Assembly: GCA_963576735.1 (NCBI GenBank)
Contig: OY755197.1
Coordinates: 2,864,501 to 2,928,500 of the forward strand
Source of the DNA: Bedellia somnulentella
Taxonomy: Eukaryota > Arthropoda > Insecta > Lepidoptera > Bedelliidae
DNA: 64,000 bases
Reading direction: 5' to 3'
How positions within the stretch are numbered: the stretch's first letter is position 1; every line of letters starts with the position of its first letter. The notes beneath the pieces were generated by a model. It was not told where the DNA came from, searched no databases, and saw only the letters and a program-made list of their open reading frames with translations. Both the position numbers and the translations under genes were made by a program. This document shows positions 13,101-34,915 of this stretch, piece after piece.

Positions 13101-13898
13101 AGTTTGTTGACCTCCAAGTGGCCCCACAGTAACAAAACAACTATGAATTTCATTTCAAATATCTTGATTAATTATAGCTTAAATTAAATATAATTCACTA
13201 ATTTAATCATTTTAGATGTTTGATGATATATAACCTAATAGCAATAAATACTTGAAATAAATAAAATTGATTTTAATAGTGTACCTATTCCTTTTTTAAT
13301 GGCATTACAGGCCTACTTGCACTTGAATATAGTATTAAAATAGTCTGCATAATTTATTTATAAAATAATTTAAAAAAACATTTTTATCTAAAAGAAATTG
13401 TTTACAATCAAAATTCATGTTTATTCATGTGGCAACGGTGGGTTTGGACAGTGTAAATGCGCAATTGGGTCCATGGCCTACATTATTATTACGAAACAAA
13501 CAATCCAAATCTACACGGAAGACCCAACACTCGCTAATCGCTATGAATTCTATGTGTGCAACTATAAATATAGATGCCTATATGCCCATGGGGCTAGACC
13601 CACACACACACAAAGAAAATTCGAGTTACCCATTTGAAAACAAATTGAAACAATATCTTAACGTAGAAAACATATAATTACATGCATTTTATCTCATTAA
13701 TAAGATAATGTTCGAACAATAACCAACGTACACACCCCCGTATCGATTTTATACCAGTTCATGACAATCAGCTGATGGCCCTTCTTGCTACTTATTTACA
13801 AGGTACGCAATAAGTACTTAAACAAGGTAACAAAGAAAAGGATACAGTTTTATAACATCCGTGTCCATGCGACGTTTTCCAGCGCTCGGTGACGACAT
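4001..13898 (-). CDS. UBE2H: Ubiquitin-conjugating enzyme E2 H, first three coding exons (partial)
   Basis: Three exons on the minus strand join in frame: 13846-13898, 6757-6833 and 4001-4168. They encode the first 99 codons plus one base of an E2 enzyme. The protein starts [18 protein letters not shown], then [16 protein letters not shown], then [11 protein letters not shown] and [18 protein letters not shown]. This matches animal UBE2H very closely, including the basic start and the active-site cysteine at residue 87, the same number as in human UBE2H. The E2 passes ubiquitin from E1 to substrates; UBE2H is known as the partner of the CTLH/GID ligase. All junctions have GT..AG. The exons for the rest of the roughly 185-residue protein are not in the window and must lie left of position 1. 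Residue 35 is Cys where other animals have Val. It is divergent with Crk. Confidence 0.95.
4511..4686 (-). repeat. SINE-1 copy, old and divergent
   Basis: Recognisable by 'tactcacggct..aaaggggtagccgagctt' at one end and 'gctgacactacacagc' at the other. It is about 175 bp and shorter than the consensus of about 250 bp, with many substitutions. Confidence 0.6.
4700..4800 (-). repeat. Fragment of the tRNA-bearing repeat
   Basis: Contains the reversed tail 'catgaaaacctcaggtggggattatt', 'aataaataaaggaaag' and then 'ccgcctgggtcgaaattttc', the last bases of the tRNA-like part and its tail from the 2.4-3.8 kb family, without the rest. Confidence 0.5.
4990..5987 (-). mobile_element. hAT DNA transposon, internally deleted
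   Basis: The element starts CAGTGTTGGC and ends GCCAACACTG, and is flanked on both sides by the perfect 8-bp duplication ATGTAATA (4982-4989 and 5988-5995). An 8-bp duplication with CAGTG ends is the hallmark of the hAT superfamily. The subterminal 170 bp at each end is rich in ATTAATC/GATTAAT palindromes, plausible transposase-binding arrays. The centre keeps the last part of a transposase on the minus strand. Length is 998 bp. Confidence 0.88.
5330..5575 (-). pseudogene. hAT transposase C-terminal dimerisation domain remnant
   Basis: The minus-strand frame reads [27 protein letters not shown] and onwards through [34 protein letters not shown] to a stop at 5330. This is the classical hAT C-terminal dimerisation block (PSS..VE..FS.A......R..LS....E....K.N). 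The catalytic domain is absent, so the fragment cannot transpose alone. It lies inside a hAT element with matching ends. Confidence 0.85.
6207..6438 (+). repeat. SINE-1 copy
   Basis: Near-complete copy of the main short retroposon, from 'gtgccggcttagaatgtcgc' to 'gccgtgagtatatgtat'. It belongs to the subtype with 'gtgccggc' rather than 'gtgtcggc' (shared with 51496 and 56602). Confidence 0.8.
6757..6833 (-). CDS. UBE2H: UBE2H coding exon 2
   Basis: 77 nt between acceptor AAACAG and donor GTAAGT. It completes Leu18 and encodes [25 protein letters not shown], the first beta strands of the E2 fold. It ends one base into Thr44. Confidence 0.92.
7010..7140 (+). pseudogene. LINE reverse-transcriptase C-terminal remnant
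   Basis: A plus-strand frame reads [19 protein letters not shown] then KTFYLNYLA and a stop at about 7138. The pattern of P..IR....L..FK..LK..L is typical of the very C-terminus of CR1/Jockey-type LINE ORF2. The remaining ORF2 is missing (5' truncated). The 3' UTR probably follows for some 200 bp. Confidence 0.55.
7141..8029. other. UBE2H intron 1 sequence, no gene seen
   Basis: AT-rich sequence without a convincing exon. The first part may be 3' UTR of the LINE remnant to the left. Short reading frames here lack codon pattern or known motifs. Confidence 0.3.
8030..8515 (-). repeat. Two SINE-1 fragments separated by other sequence
   Basis: The segment 8030-8112 carries 'cccaataccgt' and 'ggtagtgttattctaagctgacac', the head of SINE-1 reversed. 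The segment 8430-8515 carries 'cttcagccacttttggaagttgagtg', its middle reversed. Between them a fragment like the 'aaggaaagaaatgaggatttcatgaac' tail of the tRNA-bearing repeat appears at 8118-8160, perhaps marking an insertion that split one SINE. Confidence 0.5.
8554..8802 (+). repeat. SINE-1 copy, near complete
   Basis: Runs from 'gctgtgtagtgtcggcttag' to 'gccgtgagtatatg(tatg)n'. About 250 bp and close to the family consensus. Confidence 0.82.
9008..9214 (-). repeat. SINE-2 copy, 5' truncated
   Basis: Reverse complement of the body and 3' end of the tRNA-derived SINE seen whole at 11242-11572, from 'aacataacataaacgttcac' at the 3' end to the 'gtacttagtcatgtgac' region. A small 'aatatccccg' duplication is present. 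The tRNA head is missing. Confidence 0.8.
9356..9604 (-). repeat. SINE-1 copy, near complete
   Basis: Reverse orientation: begins with '(cata)n tatactcacggct' and ends 'gccgacactacacagc'. About 249 bp. Confidence 0.82.
9685..9750 (-). pseudogene. Fragment of the LINE that shares its 3' end with SINE-1
   Basis: The minus strand reads 'gatgtcgattgatagtctctacctacccc', matching the KWRSIVSAYPK region of the LINE fragment at 25674-25945. Only about 65 bp is preserved. Confidence 0.45.
10220..10554 (-). repeat. SINE-1 copy next to an older SINE-1 fragment
   Basis: A near-complete reversed copy spans 10305-10554, from 'tacatatactcacggctata' to 'acactacacagc'. Just left of it, 10225-10290 carries a degraded 'aagttgagtgaggaaattgttgtaaaatgg' that looks like the middle of an older copy into which the newer one may have jumped. 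Confidence 0.7.
10732..10905 (-). repeat. SINE-1 copy, old
   Basis: Diverged reversed copy: 'cacagccagaactcaggaatttgaaa', 'gtgatgggtctccagccacat' and 'aaaagtctcaagacc' follow the family order but with many changes. Confidence 0.6.
11242..11572 (+). repeat. SINE-2: tRNA-derived SINE with perfect target duplication
   Basis: Complete 331-bp element flanked by the 13-bp duplication TTATTATTTAAAG (11229-11241 and 11573-11585). The head has a Pol III A box (tagtccagtgg) and B box (gagttccaatcc), as expected of a tRNA-derived promoter. The body includes 'aacatcgtgaggaaacccac' and a 'cacgtgagtacactgtc' segment. The tail is 'ggcgtgaacgtttatg(tta)n'. The tail is shared with the RNase H LINE whose 3' end lies at 44490-44545. 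Other copies: 9008-9214, 46285-46655, and a fragment at 20325-20400. Confidence 0.9.
11586..12356. repeat. Probable LINE 3' UTR remnants, no gene
   Basis: The stretch 11690-11800 has a T-rich trailer ending 'gttccctgaggcaatgaataaatg', like the 3' UTR of a plus-strand LINE. The stretch 11820-11930 has 'taataataat..ctttaatcag' and 'cgcctgtatctcgggatacag', like the reversed trailer of another. I see no coding domain. A short 'ctgtttatatgaaataactcac' unit is repeated about three times at 12240-12300. Confidence 0.4.
12357..12604 (+). repeat. SINE-1 copy
   Basis: Near-complete, from 'gctgtgtagtggcggcttag' to 'gccgtgagtatatg(tatg)n'. Moderately diverged. Confidence 0.8.
12605..13845. other. UBE2H intron 1, promoter-proximal part, no other gene
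   Basis: AT-rich, with T-tracts at 12815-12840. Two overlapping plus-strand frames at 13398-13677 look like chance: they lack known motifs and end in low-complexity sequence. Confidence 0.35.
13846..13898 (-). CDS. UBE2H: UBE2H coding exon 1
   Basis: 53 nt, ATG at 13898-13896 (reading leftwards), 17 codons plus two bases. The splice donor GTATCC lies just below 13846. It encodes the [17 protein letters not shown] start that is nearly invariant in animal UBE2H, which fixes the start codon. Confidence 0.92.
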
Positions 13899-14668
13899 CT
13901 TCGTGATCTATCTTCAATAAATCACAATATCGAACACTGAACACTAGTAAAAATCCACGCAGGACGCGATAAAACAAATTTCGATCACTTTTACACAGCA
14001 GTCAGAAAAATAACATTTTAGAAAAACAATGGGCAGAAATCATAGACAAGATAAATAATTGGTGTTGCTAGGGCCGTTCGACATAGAACGCAAACTGAAT
14101 TACGAATCGATTTCTTCTATCAAAGTTGGGTACCAAAATATCGATATATCTAATGGATCCCTAAGAAAAGAAAAAAAATTGTAATTGTTTTTTTATGTAC
14201 CCTAGTCTTCCTTCATCTTATTCAATATTTTTTGTCTATGGTAATTTAAGTGATAGGTCCCCGTAGCTGACTCCGTGGAAAATTATTTTTGTAATATATT
14301 TTTAGACTTTTAACAAACATTAATTCAATTGAAAGTTAATTTGGACAGGAAGCTCATAAAAGATCAAAGTCTTGTTTAACATATGCTATCTTAAACTGCA
14401 TAATGTTAAAAACGCGACTAGAAACGAGTTAGTGCAAGGCTGTACCAACAATAACAAATTAGAATTAAATTTCATTTCAAATCCGCGTGATCACCACAGC
14501 AATTTAGTGAAAACGGTGTCGTTGACTCGTTGATTGTGCATTTCGAGCATTAAATTGACGATATCATGTGGGATATGGACTTCCGGTTGTGATACGCGAT
14601 GTGCAGTGATTGAGTTTTTTGTTTTATTGTGTTTTCTGTGTCGTCCTGTGACGTATAACCTATCCAGG
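13899..14668. promoter_or_regulatory. Shared intergenic region between divergent UBE2H and Crk
   Basis: 770 bp separate the UBE2H start codon (minus strand) from the Crk start codon (plus strand), so both 5' UTRs and promoters must lie here unless upstream untranslated exons exist. I see no clear TATA box at a sensible distance from either ATG. A half-CRE-like TGACGT occurs at about 14649, just before the Crk ATG. Transcription starts cannot be placed from sequence alone. Confidence 0.6.
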
Positions 14669-27093
<12,425 letters not shown>

Positions 27094-28667
27094 AGTTATC
27101 AGCAGACTAAAAAACTTACCACCGATAGTGAAAAGTGAGTGAAATTAAAAGTGACAATTTTAAGTTGTTTTACAAAATGAGTGACAATCACCAAAGTTCA
27201 TTTATTGTTTATGTTTATGTAGTATAATTTGTGTCTCTTACACGGTAAGTTGATTAAAATATGATTTCTAGTAATTCTTTTTTATTCAAATGCTAGGATT
27301 TCTGATTGGCCATAAATAAATCACTTCAAAAAAGAGTGCAGCTTATTGCACATTTGATGAGGATTAAAAAAAAAAATTTTGAAATTCTGGTGCTTGCGAT
27401 TGGATGAATGCCAATTTTGACATTCTCAAATGTCACTTTGACAGCTGTCACCCTTTGCCCGATGTTGCAAGTTCACACTGTATATTGTATACTAGTAATC
27501 GTGGGTTCGACACTACTTAATTTTATTAGCACATTTGAGTTGAATAAAGTACAGTATAATTTATATGTAATTTTGTGCTAATATTACTAAACAAATGTCT
27601 AATTTTAGACACACGTTTTAGACTATTACATGAATCGTATCTGTTTTAAATACTTAGGCAGACAATGACTTAAGGTGCTTAGTCAGCGGGTGCATTTTCG
27701 TATAATGTAACGTTACAGATTTGAGCATTACATCAGTGAAGGAGGAGAACCAAGCATTACAATTGTAGCATACCTTGTAATGATAATATGATTGTTTGTA
27801 TGAATTACACGCGAATGCTCGTCAGTCAGGGAGGTATTATTGTAATGAAATGCACAAGACGAATCTAAAATGTTACGGTACACGTGAATGCTCCCCTTGA
27901 GGGAACACCTTTAGGGAAAAGCAGATATTACTATACTCGACACAAAAACTTGTGGCAGATGAAATAAAGTGAATGAGACACCGTACATCACATACTCCCT
28001 CTATACTCGACACAAAAACTTGTGGCAGATGAAATAAAGTGAATGAGACACCGTACATCACATACTCCCTCTATACTCGACACAAAAACTTGTGGCAGAT
28101 GAAATAAAGTGAATGAGACACCGTACATCACATACTCCCTTGCACTTACACTGTTAATAGGTGATGTTACAAATTTGAAAGAGATGTGCTTTGTTTGAAT
28201 ATGTATGGTATAATACTCTTATTGTACTCGTGCAAATCTCTATTACAAAGTAATGTAAAATAGGTGTATGGCATCGACTTCCACAAATCTTTGTGTCCAG
28301 TATAATAACTTGTTTGACGTATGACTGTTCCATAAATAATGGTGTATATTCAATGTATTGAATAATAACAAATTATAAAAATTATATTGTAAGTTTAAAT
28401 AAATCACAGTTGTTTTATACCACTTGTTTTATGTTCAGTTTATTAATGATAAATTTCACCTTGTTTATTATAGAAGCACCTTTTTAACAGTACTGTAATT
28501 GTTTTTATGAGCTAAATGTATATTTTTTAGATATATTTAAATCACATTTTGAGCGCAATCAATATTTACTACTCAAAGATACATTTTGGAGGAAACATGA
28601 TTGACTTATGATTTTTAGTGCATATCCAGAATTGTTTTTTTATTATAATTTTATTGCCAATATAAGA
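27094..28667 (+). other. Crk: Crk 3' untranslated region (inferred)
   Basis: No open frame follows the Crk stop. Candidate polyadenylation signals include AATAAA near 27544 and 28399 (followed by T-rich sequence), and another at about 30988 if the UTR is longer. The choice cannot be made from sequence. It contains a three-copy 70-bp tandem repeat. Confidence 0.5.
27931..28140. repeat. Perfect tandem repeat, 3 x 70 bp
   Basis: Units 27931-28000, 28001-28070 and 28071-28140 are identical, starting 'ctatactcgacacaaaaact' and ending 'cacatactccct'. There are no spacers between units. Lies about 840 bp after the Crk stop. Confidence 0.97.
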
Positions 28668-31251
28668 TCAATATGGCGCAATCAATTACTTGTTTTGAAA
28701 TACTACATAAGGGAGGAATCATATCTCTTAATGTTTTATACCTTAAATTATAATTATATTTTGAAATCATAATAAATAGAAATTTTAATCAGTATGTTTT
28801 TTATAATTTTTAAATTGGTGGATGACATAAAAAAACAGATTAGTACTAGTCTTTAGCTTCATATTATAATGTGTTTATTTACACTTTTAATGATTTTAAA
28901 TTATTTTTTGGATGACAATTGTAAATTTTATTTTAAAACCTTATTTTATTAACGTACAACTTATAGATATAATATTTTTATTTAAATAAAAACATTTACA
29001 CACACAATATGTTTGGTAAATTAATAGTTTTAATAATAATTAGCCATTTTTTCGCAAAGTTTTTAAAGTGAGAGGTTAGAAGATAAATAAAATTTGCCTC
29101 TTAGATACAGTAGACCCAGAACGTCAAATTATTTACAATGATATGTTTTATGAAGAATAATGGACCTCCTACATGCTTCTTACTAGTTTTTATAAAGGGG
29201 TAAAACGCCTGTGAAGTTTTTTTTATGGTCCTAGGGAAAAAAATATGTTGTTTTTTCGGTCTAATTCAGACATCCGATTTATAAAAATGATTATAATTTG
29301 ATTTAAAAATCCTTTCCATTCCTCTCTTAATCTTACCATCAATTTTAAAAACAATTGTAATGTGACACCTAACTACGACATTTCTACAAAATATGTTTAA
29401 ATCAAACAAATTTTTGCTGTATTGTTTTGTGCCATGTTTACGGCAAATAATTGTCTTGACTTTTCTGCACCCATTGTATTTTTTATAATTTGGTAATTTC
29501 TTGTATATTGATACTTTATAAGTTATGTCGTGCAGTCCTATGACTCAAAAGGTTAAAAAATAAAATGAGTTAAATGATAACAATACGAAATTATTACAAA
29601 GAGATTCCAAATTGTGGTCCATCTGGTATTGAAATATATCATCAAAATTTACAACATGTTAAAAACGCCAATGTATTTACATTAGCTTATGTTAAATGTC
29701 AATCAATTTTGGCAAATATGCCATGAGAAAAAGTCGCTATCCCAAATATATAGTTGAAAATAAGATAATTTTTTGCCTTGTAATGGGTTAAGTGAAATTG
29801 TGATTAATCTCATTAGTATTTCCAGTACGTAGTATAGGAGAGCGACCTTAAACGTTCAAACATTGTTATACGTATAGAAATAGCTTGCTGAATCAGTTGA
29901 GATACAATGTTATTTTTTGCGTGATTTGCCGTGGACGAAGTTTACTATAATAAAACTTACGTTTTGCCAAATAATTATCTTCAATTACTATTATTTTGTG
30001 CTCTTCAGAATACTTTAGAACATCTCAAGTATTTCCACCAATTACTTAAAACACGCTTAATATAGCATTGTATCTAAAACATAACCTTAGATAAAATACA
30101 ACTAATAATAGAGCGTATGTTATTTATTCATCTGTAAGTAAAGAAAGAGATGATAATATCCGTTAAGAGATAGCAAGAAATTAATATTTCTTTGTTAAGC
30201 GACTATTAAAGTGGCTTTCATAAATAGGGGGGTCCTCATCATCTTAACCCCCTAAGTAATGATCTTTTATACATCTGACCTTATTACCCAATCTCATTCG
30301 CAGGTAAATCAAATTTTCATTGAGATTTATTTGTTAGTTGTGTTTTACCTAAGACGACTGTATTTAATTAAGTATCATATACCTGGCATTTTATTAATGT
30401 AATCGTATCATAATCATTTTTATTCATAATCGCAGAGGTTCAAAGAACCTATTGACATAATTGTAATGCGTCGACTCAAAAGTACAGTTTTACATATAAG
30501 GTATAAGGAATTGTAAAACATCGAACGATTTTTTTTGTAAAAATAATTTGTATTAAAACTTTGTAATTAACAATATTCTCATTGCATATCCCATCAAATG
30601 GTCACATAGGCTTCCAGCTTAACAATGCATCTCATACTAATAGTTTATGAAATTGGGCATTTTTGCATGATATGCCTAAATTTGTATTTATTGTCATAAG
30701 ATTAACAATTTTGAAACCCTATAAGGTGAATGGTTAAATATTGTATTTGATCTTCTTTCCAATAAGAATAAGGTCGACATTACGGATAACACTTATTTTC
30801 TTTTTGCCGCAATGGGGTTCAGCAAATTTGGGCATATTTGGCAAAATAGCAGAATGGCAAATTCAGCGCCATTTTGCGTGAATGAGTTTTTACTCACGGA
30901 GATTGTGTTGTGTCATAAGATTGTATTGTAATTTTAAAAAGTCATTTAGATAATATTTTTGTAAGTTATATGTAACTGTTTAGTTATTAATAAACATTTG
31001 TAAGATATTGCATAAACTCTTTTATTTAGCACACACAGTGCATTGAGTGGTATTTTGAACGTGACACAGTATGTAGCTATTGGGAACCGTCATAATTAAG
31101 ACTGATTGTTGACCTACCTTTACTAACAATTATTTTTCGAAAATTAAATCTGAGTCACTTTTGAAATGAGGGGAGCAAGGAAGTTAAAATAAGGGGTCAT
31201 GGGTTGCCTATTAAATATTGTGTAAAAGTTAATAAAACAGATTTTAATATA
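28668..31251. repeat. 2.6-kb segment, copy 1 of a near-identical pair
   Basis: From 'tcaatatggcgcaatcaatt' to 'aaaacagattttaatata', this matches 41934-44489 in the same orientation with only scattered substitutions and small indels (for example about 25 bp near 30020-30045 are absent from copy 2). It has no open frame of note. It includes an AATAAA at about 30988 followed by T-rich sequence. It is either Crk 3' flank duplicated downstream or a long non-coding interspersed repeat. Confidence 0.93.
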
Positions 31252-32183
31252 AATAATTAATATAAAACATGCATACATATATATCATCTGGATCATCATT
31301 TATATTTATCAATATTCTGTTTAGATGAAAACACTTAATTTTGTCGATTGATGAATCAAAGTTTTTAATTGAATCAGTCTTTAGCAATATGGACCCACTA
31401 TTTCGTTAATCATAGATTTTGAGTTTTAAGTCTTCGATTTGATTGGCTCCGTATAGACTGCCCTATTATTTCATATAATTCAGCAGTTAAGTGGCCAGTC
31501 AGATCGTGTCATTTCAAACCACTGGATTGTTTTTGTGAGACTATATTTAGGACAAAGTATACGAGCCCCGATGCATAATAGTTCGTCTAGTATTTTCATA
31601 CAGAGAAAGTTAGTACATTAATTGTTTTTATTACTACAAACTCAAGACGAAATATCAACTGGTATTCCTAGCTTTATTACACAACCACTACTTTGTATAC
31701 TTATTTATAAATATTAGAGACTTTATTATTGGTTTTGAAAAAAAATGTGTTTAATACCTAAGGTAAGCTAGCATTATAGTTCGTCTATTTCTTAATTGAT
31801 GCGAAATAGTTCATCTATCAAATTATATAAGTATTATTTTGCATTATTTTTCTTGTTTGCTTTATCGTTATTTTAAAATCAAATTCAGAAAAGGGAATAT
31901 TGCTACTATGTCATTTGTCAGGATAAAAAGTAAAAAAACTAAACGAAAAAAAGGGCGAGATGTCGAGTGTGTCCATCAGGATCCCCCAGTTCAATCCCCT
32001 AGGGGATCCTAGTGAACTTTTTGGTTTATCAGGATCCCCTCATATTAAATCAATGTAAAGGTGCTTTCATACATTGCCTTGTTTCATTGAATAAGTCTAA
32101 GTAGGTATACTCTAGCTAGCATTTGCTAGGGTTTTTACGTAACGTTTTTATTGATAAACTTTACTGACCTTTTTGCTAATGTA
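31252..32183. other. Non-coding stretch with a small MITE-like repeat
   Basis: No gene. The segment 31437-31568 ('gattggctccgtatagactg', 'cagcagttaagtggccagtc') is a MITE-like repeat present reversed at 41757-41887. At 31975-32045 the motif 'aggatccccc' / 'aggggatcct' recurs in both orientations. Confidence 0.5.
31437..31568 (+). repeat. Short repeat with GATTGGCTC ends, partner of 41757-41887
   Basis: About 130 bp. Its reverse complement lies at 41757-41887 at about 75-80 percent similarity by eye. The best copy ends in CGATTGGCTC inverted repeats, like a small MITE. Confidence 0.6.
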
Positions 32184-32335
32184 ATGAGAGGTTTTCTTTT
32201 TGAGAAATAAAAAAACAACATAGTTTCCTAGGGCTCTGTAGATGGCGTTGATGTAACTACGTTACCTATGACTATAAACACTATAGACAGAGCGATGTTA
32301 CGTCATCCATTTTAAAAAGAGAAGCCCTTATTTAA
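32184..32335 (+). mobile_element. TIR-bearing element end upstream of the THAP remnant
   Basis: 'taatgagaggttttcttttt' then 'gagaaata' and 'gctctgtagatggcgttgatg' is repeated at 33750-33826. The relative at 34640-34659 is the inverted end 'aaaaggaaaacctctcatt'. It may be the left end of the transposon that carried the THAP gene at 32548-33327. Confidence 0.55.
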
Positions 32336-32547
32336 GTTCTTATATGTTAAAAAGAGACACAAATCTTTATTGTCATCTCTATCGCGTAACCCGTTTTGTT
32401 GATGTCACACTTTTAAATTGTGACAAACAAAGCGTCGACTTGTGAGCGATTTTGGTTTTCTTTTGATTTTGAGAAAGATTTTATTCATTTGTATATTGTT
32501 ATTATGACAAAAGAGACTCAATTAGTAAAGTTATTATTTAGTTAGGT

Positions 32548-33327
32548 ATGGTTGGGTGTAGCGTGCTTGGCTGCGGAAGCCGCAGCGAAAAACACATCGA
32601 AGGATTGACTTTCCACAAGTGAGTGAGTTTTTTAATGTTTTTCTGTATTGCGCGATCAGAAAATAAGTGATTCAAATGTTAATTACGTTGAACTAGATTA
32701 CTAGCATTTTCTTTAGTTATTTTGAGCAATTTTTTAATAACATAACCTAAAAATATGCAGTATCTCAGTGTTGCCATAATTGACGTTTTCATCTTACCCT
32801 GTCGTTAGGGTAAAATTTTCAAATAAGTAAACTGATGTTAATGAGTGAGTATATTATGTATTTCGTCGCGCTATAGCGACGCTGAATGATTTCCAATTGT
32901 TATCTACGGAATTAGTAAGTAATAAATTTGTCATATTTATTTAATTTCTTCGTATTCATTACAGTTTTCCTAAAAACCGAATCTACGAGAAAAATGGATT
33001 GCGGCCACTGGAAGATGCAATTGGAAACCAACCAAAGTTTTGAGACATACTTTAAAATTGAAAGGCTACTCGTTTTTGTCCAAAGACAAAGCTTTGGCTC
33101 AAATGGTCGCAGTTGTTTTGAAAAATAATTTAGGTAAAAGAACATTTCCGACATTCAACGACCACATCAGAGAGCAAAATCCGTTCGAAAACCACCTTGT
33201 GCTGTTAATAAAGGCTATAGCTTTAAAATACTTAGATGTACGAATACATCATCTTTTGAAAAATGTGACTGAAATAGACGAAAGAATTCGAAATTTTCAC
33301 ACGAAACTGATTTTGTTTAAAGGTCAA
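32548..33327 (+). pseudogene. THAP-domain transposase-like gene, frameshifted and internally deleted
   Basis: Exon 1 (32548-32618) encodes MVGCSVLGCGSRS..HIEGLTFH, the C-x-C start of a THAP zinc finger, and ends at a GTGAGT donor. Exon 2 starts after TTACAG at 32965 with FPKN. A one-base deletion then shifts the frame, after which REKWIAATGRCNWKPTK follows, a typical THAP core. The second Cys-x2-His of the finger is not seen. The frame runs on through NPFENHLVLLIKAIALKYLD and VRIHHLLKNVTE to a stop at 33327, resembling the C-terminal tail of THAP-type (P-element/THAP9-like) transposases. The catalytic centre is missing. Confidence 0.7.
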
Positions 33328-33749
33328 TAGTAAATAATGCAATAAAACTCATGTATAAAATAGTGCTGTCTTTTATTTTTCAAAATACAAACATAGACCC
33401 CACTATACCCATGACCCGTATGATATTTACATAACTTGCACTTATGGAACAGCTGTTTTTTTTTGTCCAGTAACAAAGTTAGTCCCGTACAAAAATTTAA
33501 TCGTAATCATGGGAAGATTCATCCCTGAAAGTTAGTACAATGCTTTAGATTTCACGGTGTATCAAACATCAGTATAAATGGTAAAATTAAACAAAAAAGA
33601 TTGTATAATACTAGGAGCAAGTATGTATAATTATATGATTGCAGGAAATAATATAGTAAACAGTAAACCTTTAATTAAACAATAAATTGACGTAATCAAT
33701 TTTAAATTAAAAAGTAGCTTTTAGAATGGTGATTATAGTATTTTAGGGT

Positions 33750-34197
33750 AATGAGAGGTTTTCTTTTTGAGAAATATAAAAACAACATAGTTTCCTAGAG
33801 CTCTGTAGATGGCGTTGATGTAACTACGTTACTTACTTTAATTTTTTCTTCGTGGCCTCAATCGTGTTGCCACAATCATTTCGCCAATGTCAACTTTAAA
33901 AACATGTGTCACATCACCATAGAGTAACTTTTTGGCGAGTAAAAACAACAAAAATAATGTTAAATATAAATACCGTCTTTGTTTATTTACTTTTAAGCTA
34001 TCTTGGCTTAAACTGATATTTATTTAGACTTTCAAATCAGAACGTTTTTATGTACGTTCCGTTTTACGATATCATTACATCCAAGTGTGAAAAACGGTGT
34101 GACGTTCCGTTCCTACCAGTAACATAGCAAGTCTGGCGCCATCTATCCTGAGAACAGGGAAGAAGAAAAAAAGAAAAAAAGGAAAACCCCTCATTGT
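33750..34197 (+). mobile_element. MITE with TAATGAGAGG / CCCCTCATT ends
   Basis: Begins 'aatgagaggttttcttttt' and ends 'aaaggaaaacccctcatt'. Inner ends carry 'tagatggcg' and 'cgccatcta' in inverted order. No coding capacity. About 450 bp. Confidence 0.7.
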
Positions 34198-34293
34198 TTT
34201 CTAGTGATCGCAACATTACAGGGAAAAATATTGCTTTCTAAAAGAGGTACGCTCCCGTTGCATTATGACTCTGTCTATAATGTTTATAGTCAA

Positions 34294-34659
34294 AGTACGT
34301 TACTTACTTCAATTTTTTCTTCGTGGCCTCAATCGTGTTGCCACAATAATTTCGCCAATGTCAACTTTAAAAACATGTGTCACATCACCATAGAGTAACT
34401 TTTTGGCGAGTAGAAACAACAAAAAGAATGTTAAATATAATACCGTCTTTGTTTATTTACTTTTAAACTATCTTGGCTTAAACTGATATTTATTTAGACT
34501 TTCAAATCAGAACGTTTTTATGTACGTTCCGTTTTACGATATCATTACATCCAAGTATGAAAAACGGTGTGACGTTCCGTTCCTACCAGTAACATAGCAA
34601 GTCTGGCGCCATCTATCCTGAGAACAGGGAAGAAGAAAAAAAGGAAAACCTCTCATTAG
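34294..34659 (+). repeat. Second, left-truncated copy of the same MITE
   Basis: Nearly identical to 33826-34197, lacking the left terminus, and ending 'aaaggaaaacctctcatt'. The two copies lie about 470 bp apart in tandem. Confidence 0.8.
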
Positions 34660-34753
34660 CTGAAAATAAAATGACTTGTCAATGAAGTGAAATAGATAGA
34701 AATGACAAGTGCTCTCATAGTATAAGGTATAAACAAACATTGAAAGTGAAATC

Positions 34754-34915
34754 ATGTCGGAAAATATAACAAAAATAGAAAAACATGGAGAAATTTTGAT
34801 TATTAACGGAAGAAAATATCATAAAAAGAAAATATATAAAAATAGTAATATTTTGTGGCGGTGCACTAACTGGCGTAAAAATAAATGCGGAGGCTATGTG
34901 ACAGTCACTGCAGAT
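34754..34915 (+). CDS. FLYWCH-like zinc-finger exon
   Basis: An ATG at 34754 opens a frame with GRKYHKKKIYKNSNILWRC then TNWRKNKCGGYVTVTAD, and the exon could end at the GTGAGT donor at 34916. The spacing of Tyr, Trp-x-Cys and Cys-Gly-Gly resembles the FLYWCH zinc finger. The expected final His would lie in a further exon that I could not find. A SINE-1 fragment and a LINE follow. It may be an isolated exon, a young gene piece or a relic. Confidence 0.5.

Noticed and set aside
13398..13677. Two overlapping plus-strand frames of 79 and 86 codons
   Set aside because: No motif, no supporting splice sites, inside UBE2H intron 1; they look like chance.
27931..28140. Possible CRISPR-like array
   Set aside because: The three 70-bp units are contiguous with no unique spacers, and the context is an animal gene.
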